64,000 nt of DNA from Lutraria lutraria (lineage: Eukaryota > Mollusca > Bivalvia > Venerida > Mactridae). Each line of letters starts with the position of its first letter. The stretch's first letter is position 1. The stretch is from positions 41,075,137-41,139,136 of the forward strand of contig OZ026833.1 in NCBI GenBank assembly GCA_964023205.1, in the 5' to 3' direction. Position numbers and translations under genes: made by a program. Shown one piece after another: positions 60,860 to 64,000 of this stretch. The notes beneath the pieces were generated by a model. The model saw only the letters and a list, made by a program, of their open reading frames with translations. It was not told the DNA's origin and made no database searches.

Positions 60860-62224
60860 ATTTTTGCGGGGGCAAAATTTGGCGTTTTTGAGATGTTCAT
60901 GAATTGGCGGGTTCTATATATAAAACCATGTCGATCTTGTCTTCTTAAGCGCCAAAATTAAAACACTTGTCTTAAGAAATTAAGTTTCCACCATTTTCGA
61001 GGGAAGTATAACTAGAACATCTTACTAAATAACTTCATGACTACTATTGTATCAAGTGAGGAATGTATAAACAGCAAGAATAAGAGAACTGAATATCAAA
61101 GTGTTGGTAATTACTTGGGATCCAACAGGATTTAACACAATGGCTAAAAGTGATTATTTGTTTCGATAATTTACCTTAAATTGACACTAATTGTTATTAT
61201 AACGGGTTTAATTTAGTCAGTCTACATGTACCGACAATTTATGTTTTATACGGTAAATAAGCTGTATTGTTTCCATCGTTATTATTTTACCTTATTTCAG
61301 TTAAGCTTACCCTAAGGCAATAAATGTTATGCATTTTACTTTAACTGATAAAAATAATAATACATGCACAAACATACTAAACAAACAAATAGTTACATGA
61401 AAAAGTGTTGTAACACATTTTGATAACAAAAGTTACATTAATTTTCTTTGCCAAAATAATTGGCGGTGTTTATTATTGGCATGGTTCTATATTGGCGTGG
61501 TCTAGATTTGGCAGTTCCGATGCTGACCGCCAAAATTGGCAAAATAAAACGGGTGCCAATATTAAGATGTATACAGTATATAAATCATTCTAAGACTTTC
61601 CACAGAAATGCAGCTAATTTCAATGTCTGCTTCTGTTTCAGATTATCATTTTATATTCCTTAAGACCCATAAATATTATAATGTGACCTTGACCTAATTG
61701 ACATGTCCAAAAGCCATGTTTAATATCAATCATGAAGATGTGCAGTTAAATCTACCTGGTAGCCACCCCAATGAAACAAGCGCTAATTTGTAATAAACAA
61801 TTTCCTCTAATAGCTATACATGTATCATATATTTAACTCTAAATTAAAACATGACAATGTGATGAACTCAGTTTTATGGCTGTTTTTGGGCGGTTCCATT
61901 ATAGGCAGTCTCAATATCATAGTTAAACTAGATACTCAGTATTGATACAATAGTTCAAGCAATTAAAAAGAAATGAGAGTTGGACATGTATTGCTCATTA
62001 ATTATGTCCTTTGATTTTGACATACACTCAGTCTCTCAATTGACATTAAAACTACCAGTTTATAACAAATCATACATGTAACTTATCTAATTATCCCCCA
62101 GTCCAATATTTCTCCATACTTCATGAACTATTCATGAAATATGCAAGAATAGATTAATTAATGTTTTCATGAAATCAAAATGAAGGGTGATTACAAACCC
62201 ATCATAATCCTAACAAGATGTGTT
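60860..62224. other. Intron of the YIPF5-like gene; scattered TTGGCG-type words
   Basis: ttggcggg, attggcggtgtt, attggcgtgg and tgaccgccaaaattgg recur between 60885 and 61540 and again loosely near 61885. This looks like a degenerate dispersed repeat but boundaries are not clear. No exon found. Confidence 0.35.
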
Positions 62225-62660
62225 TTATAAACACCATGCCCCCTCCGGTTGCCCTTTTTGAAAATGCACAGGTCCTGTAGAGATTGTCACGATGAACCAA
62301 GATATGAAGTTTGAGGATTGCAGGTGGTAGCGTTTTGATTTAATAGGCAAGATAAAAGTTTGGTACAGGCAAACAAAGGGCCATAAATCTGCTAAAAATT
62401 ATCGAATCACAAAATATGTGCTGGTGAACTTGGTGACAATAGTTCTATCAAAGTTTGGTAAGAATCCCTTGAGAAATACAGAAGTACAGAATGAAGTTGC
62501 AAATAAAAGAGTATTTCTCTATATGTTACACATAGGGCCATAATTCCGTCAAAAATTATCAAATCACAAAACCCGGAATATATGTGTGGGGGTTCTTGGT
62601 AACAACAAGTCTGTGAAAGTTTTGTCAAAATCCCATGAAAAATGTAGGAGTAGTATCCTA
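62225..62660. repeat. Dispersed bivalve repeat (gggccataa type)
   Basis: Two internally similar halves: aaagggccataaatctgcta with aaaattatcgaatcacaaaa, and agggccataattccgtcaaa with aattatcaaatcacaaaa, each followed by cttggt.acaa and gaatccc/aatccc. Characteristic of bivalve genomes. It yields a 134-codon chance frame on the minus strand. Confidence 0.8.
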
Positions 62661-63955
62661 AAAGAAATGTCAGACAAACAGAGAGACCAAAAACAAATAA
62701 AAAAGACAGGAGTACATACACATAAAGCATGTTAAGCAACAGAGTAGCAAAACACTCAGATGAAGATACAATGATTATTGATCTAAAATGAATAGATTTC
62801 CTATATAACACCGATACCTGTTGAAGGAAATAGTTCTGAACTTAATTCACTCAGTTCTTTTACTTATTCATACCCTTGAACCAACAATTAACATTCTTCG
62901 ACAAGTGGACTTTCCTAAGAAAAGATGGAGTGATAAATTTTTTCATTAGAATTCATTACCTTGAAATCTCAAAACAACTTGTTCATATTGTGTTTAATGA
63001 CAAAATCTGAGTGTGGAAAACAATTTCAATAGTCTGAAACCTCTTAAGAAAACCATGCAATTTTTTTCAAGATGCCTATCAGCAAACTAATCAAGAATGG
63101 ATATATGAATACTTGTGGGCAGATCATCTGTATTCTTGTATCAAACTGTTAAGAAAGCGCATATCTCCCAATGCCAGTCAAGTGCAAAACATACAACTCC
63201 TTGAGAGTGTGAATATTTCAAATCTATGTTCAGTTTTTTATGCTTAAGCAATATATATTCTCTTGAGAGAAATGTAAATTTACGACCGAAATTGATAAAT
63301 AAGCGCATTTGCTTTCAATGCAAATCATATTGCCAACCTTGAAAAGATATTGTAATAAGAAGCTCCTGCAGTGTAATACATTTTATAGCACAAAGCTGAA
63401 AAGATATGAGAGCCGAAAGGCAATATTTATCTTACAGTGTTTGTTTATTTGTATGTTAGCTAAATGGTACTTGATTTAATGTCCTTCTAACAGGCTTTCT
63501 ATCATATGAGGATGGAGTCTCCTTATATTTGATGCAATGATATCACAATAAGTATATCTATAAACACAAAGCTTGCCAGTGTCCGCTAGACCAAAAACTT
63601 CACATTTTTTTGTCCTCTGAACAAGGCTACCTCTTGCTTCAGACTAAATTACCAGTTGTATTTTTAAGACTCCTTTTGCCAACTTGAAATATAACGACAA
63701 CTTAAAACTGCACATTGTCATTTTAGCCATGACAAAATGATATGTACTTAAATGAACTTTGAATACTAAAAAAGAAATCAGTTTAGTATAATGTAAACTA
63801 GAACTATCACTAAAGGTGATGAATACCCCCAGATGCCACCTTGACACACTTATTGTTACATTTTACAAAGGGAAATATAATGCATTTTCATTTTTTTAAT
63901 ACATGCAAATTGTTGCTTAGAAATATTCTGACCAATTTCTAAATATTCATTATAT
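62661..63955. other. No gene recognised
   Basis: AT-rich, presumably still in the YIPF5-like intron. No exon with splice pairs seen on the minus strand. Confidence 0.4.
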
Positions 63956-63959
63956 AAAA

Positions 63960-64000
63960 AATAACAAAGGGCCATAACTCATTAAAATTTACTTGGACAA
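63960..64000. repeat. Start of another gggccataa repeat
   Basis: aacaaagggccataactcat resembles the 62.2-62.7 kb repeat; it runs off the window edge. Confidence 0.55.

Noticed and set aside
62407..62811. 134-codon minus-strand frame
   Set aside because: Lies on the gggccataa dispersed repeat and has no start context or domain.

Overview
The window is AT-rich, intron-rich eukaryotic DNA with few genes. It most resembles a bivalve mollusc genome. The evidence is tRNA-derived SINEs, the dispersed repeat containing 'gagtgttcacaagc' (55.8-56.35 kb), and repeats built on 'gggccataa' (62.2-62.7 kb and 63.96 kb), which I know as typical of bivalve, especially heterodont, assemblies. Naming a species would need an alignment.

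Genes. (1) Two tandem same-strand paralogues lie at 9.6-11.5 kb (gene A, 257 aa) and 20.8-25.1 kb (gene B, 244 aa). Each has a TATA box about 120 nt before the ATG, a 13-nt coding part of exon 1, intron phases 1-0-0, a signal peptide, six shared cysteines and a long helical last exon. A decayed third copy of the last exon sits at 26.1 kb. This layout matches secreted class I (IL-6/LIF/G-CSF type) helical cytokines. That functional reading is inference, and it is the most interesting proposal here. (2) A minus-strand gene at 34.2-35.7 kb encodes a large, charged, coiled-coil and disordered protein that I do not recognise. (3) The last coding exon of a YIPF5-like Golgi membrane protein lies on the minus strand at 60.25-60.41 kb; the rest of that gene is beyond the right edge. 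(4) Weaker candidates are a spliced-looking orphan exon at 18.6-18.8 kb (minus), a 47-aa secreted-peptide ORF at 20.3 kb, and a TATA-driven CpG-rich first exon with a perfect hairpin at 54.5-54.8 kb.

Mobile DNA dominates the rest. Two full-length copies of a 2.8-kb element (12.5-15.4 kb and 50.5-53.3 kb, in opposite orientation) end in GGGCATAAATC inverted repeats and have 4-bp TTAA/ATAA target duplications. Each carries about five copies of a 15-nt motif, TGTCCCGAGTGTAAC. Smaller elements include TTAA-flanked MITEs (19.4 and 42.7 kb), a Mutator-like foldback with a 10-bp target duplication inside a tRNA-like sequence (23.75-24.15 kb), a mariner remnant (43.6-44.2 kb), several TA-flanked MITEs, and at least four SINEs.

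Tandem arrays: a 45-bp repeat (1.4-1.86 kb), a 20-bp repeat (41.2-41.6 kb), a 72-bp minisatellite of about 50 units with higher-order structure (46.4-50.0 kb), and an island of AACGTT-centred palindromic repeats (17.6-17.9 and 18.4 kb). Long stretches between these hold no gene I can support.
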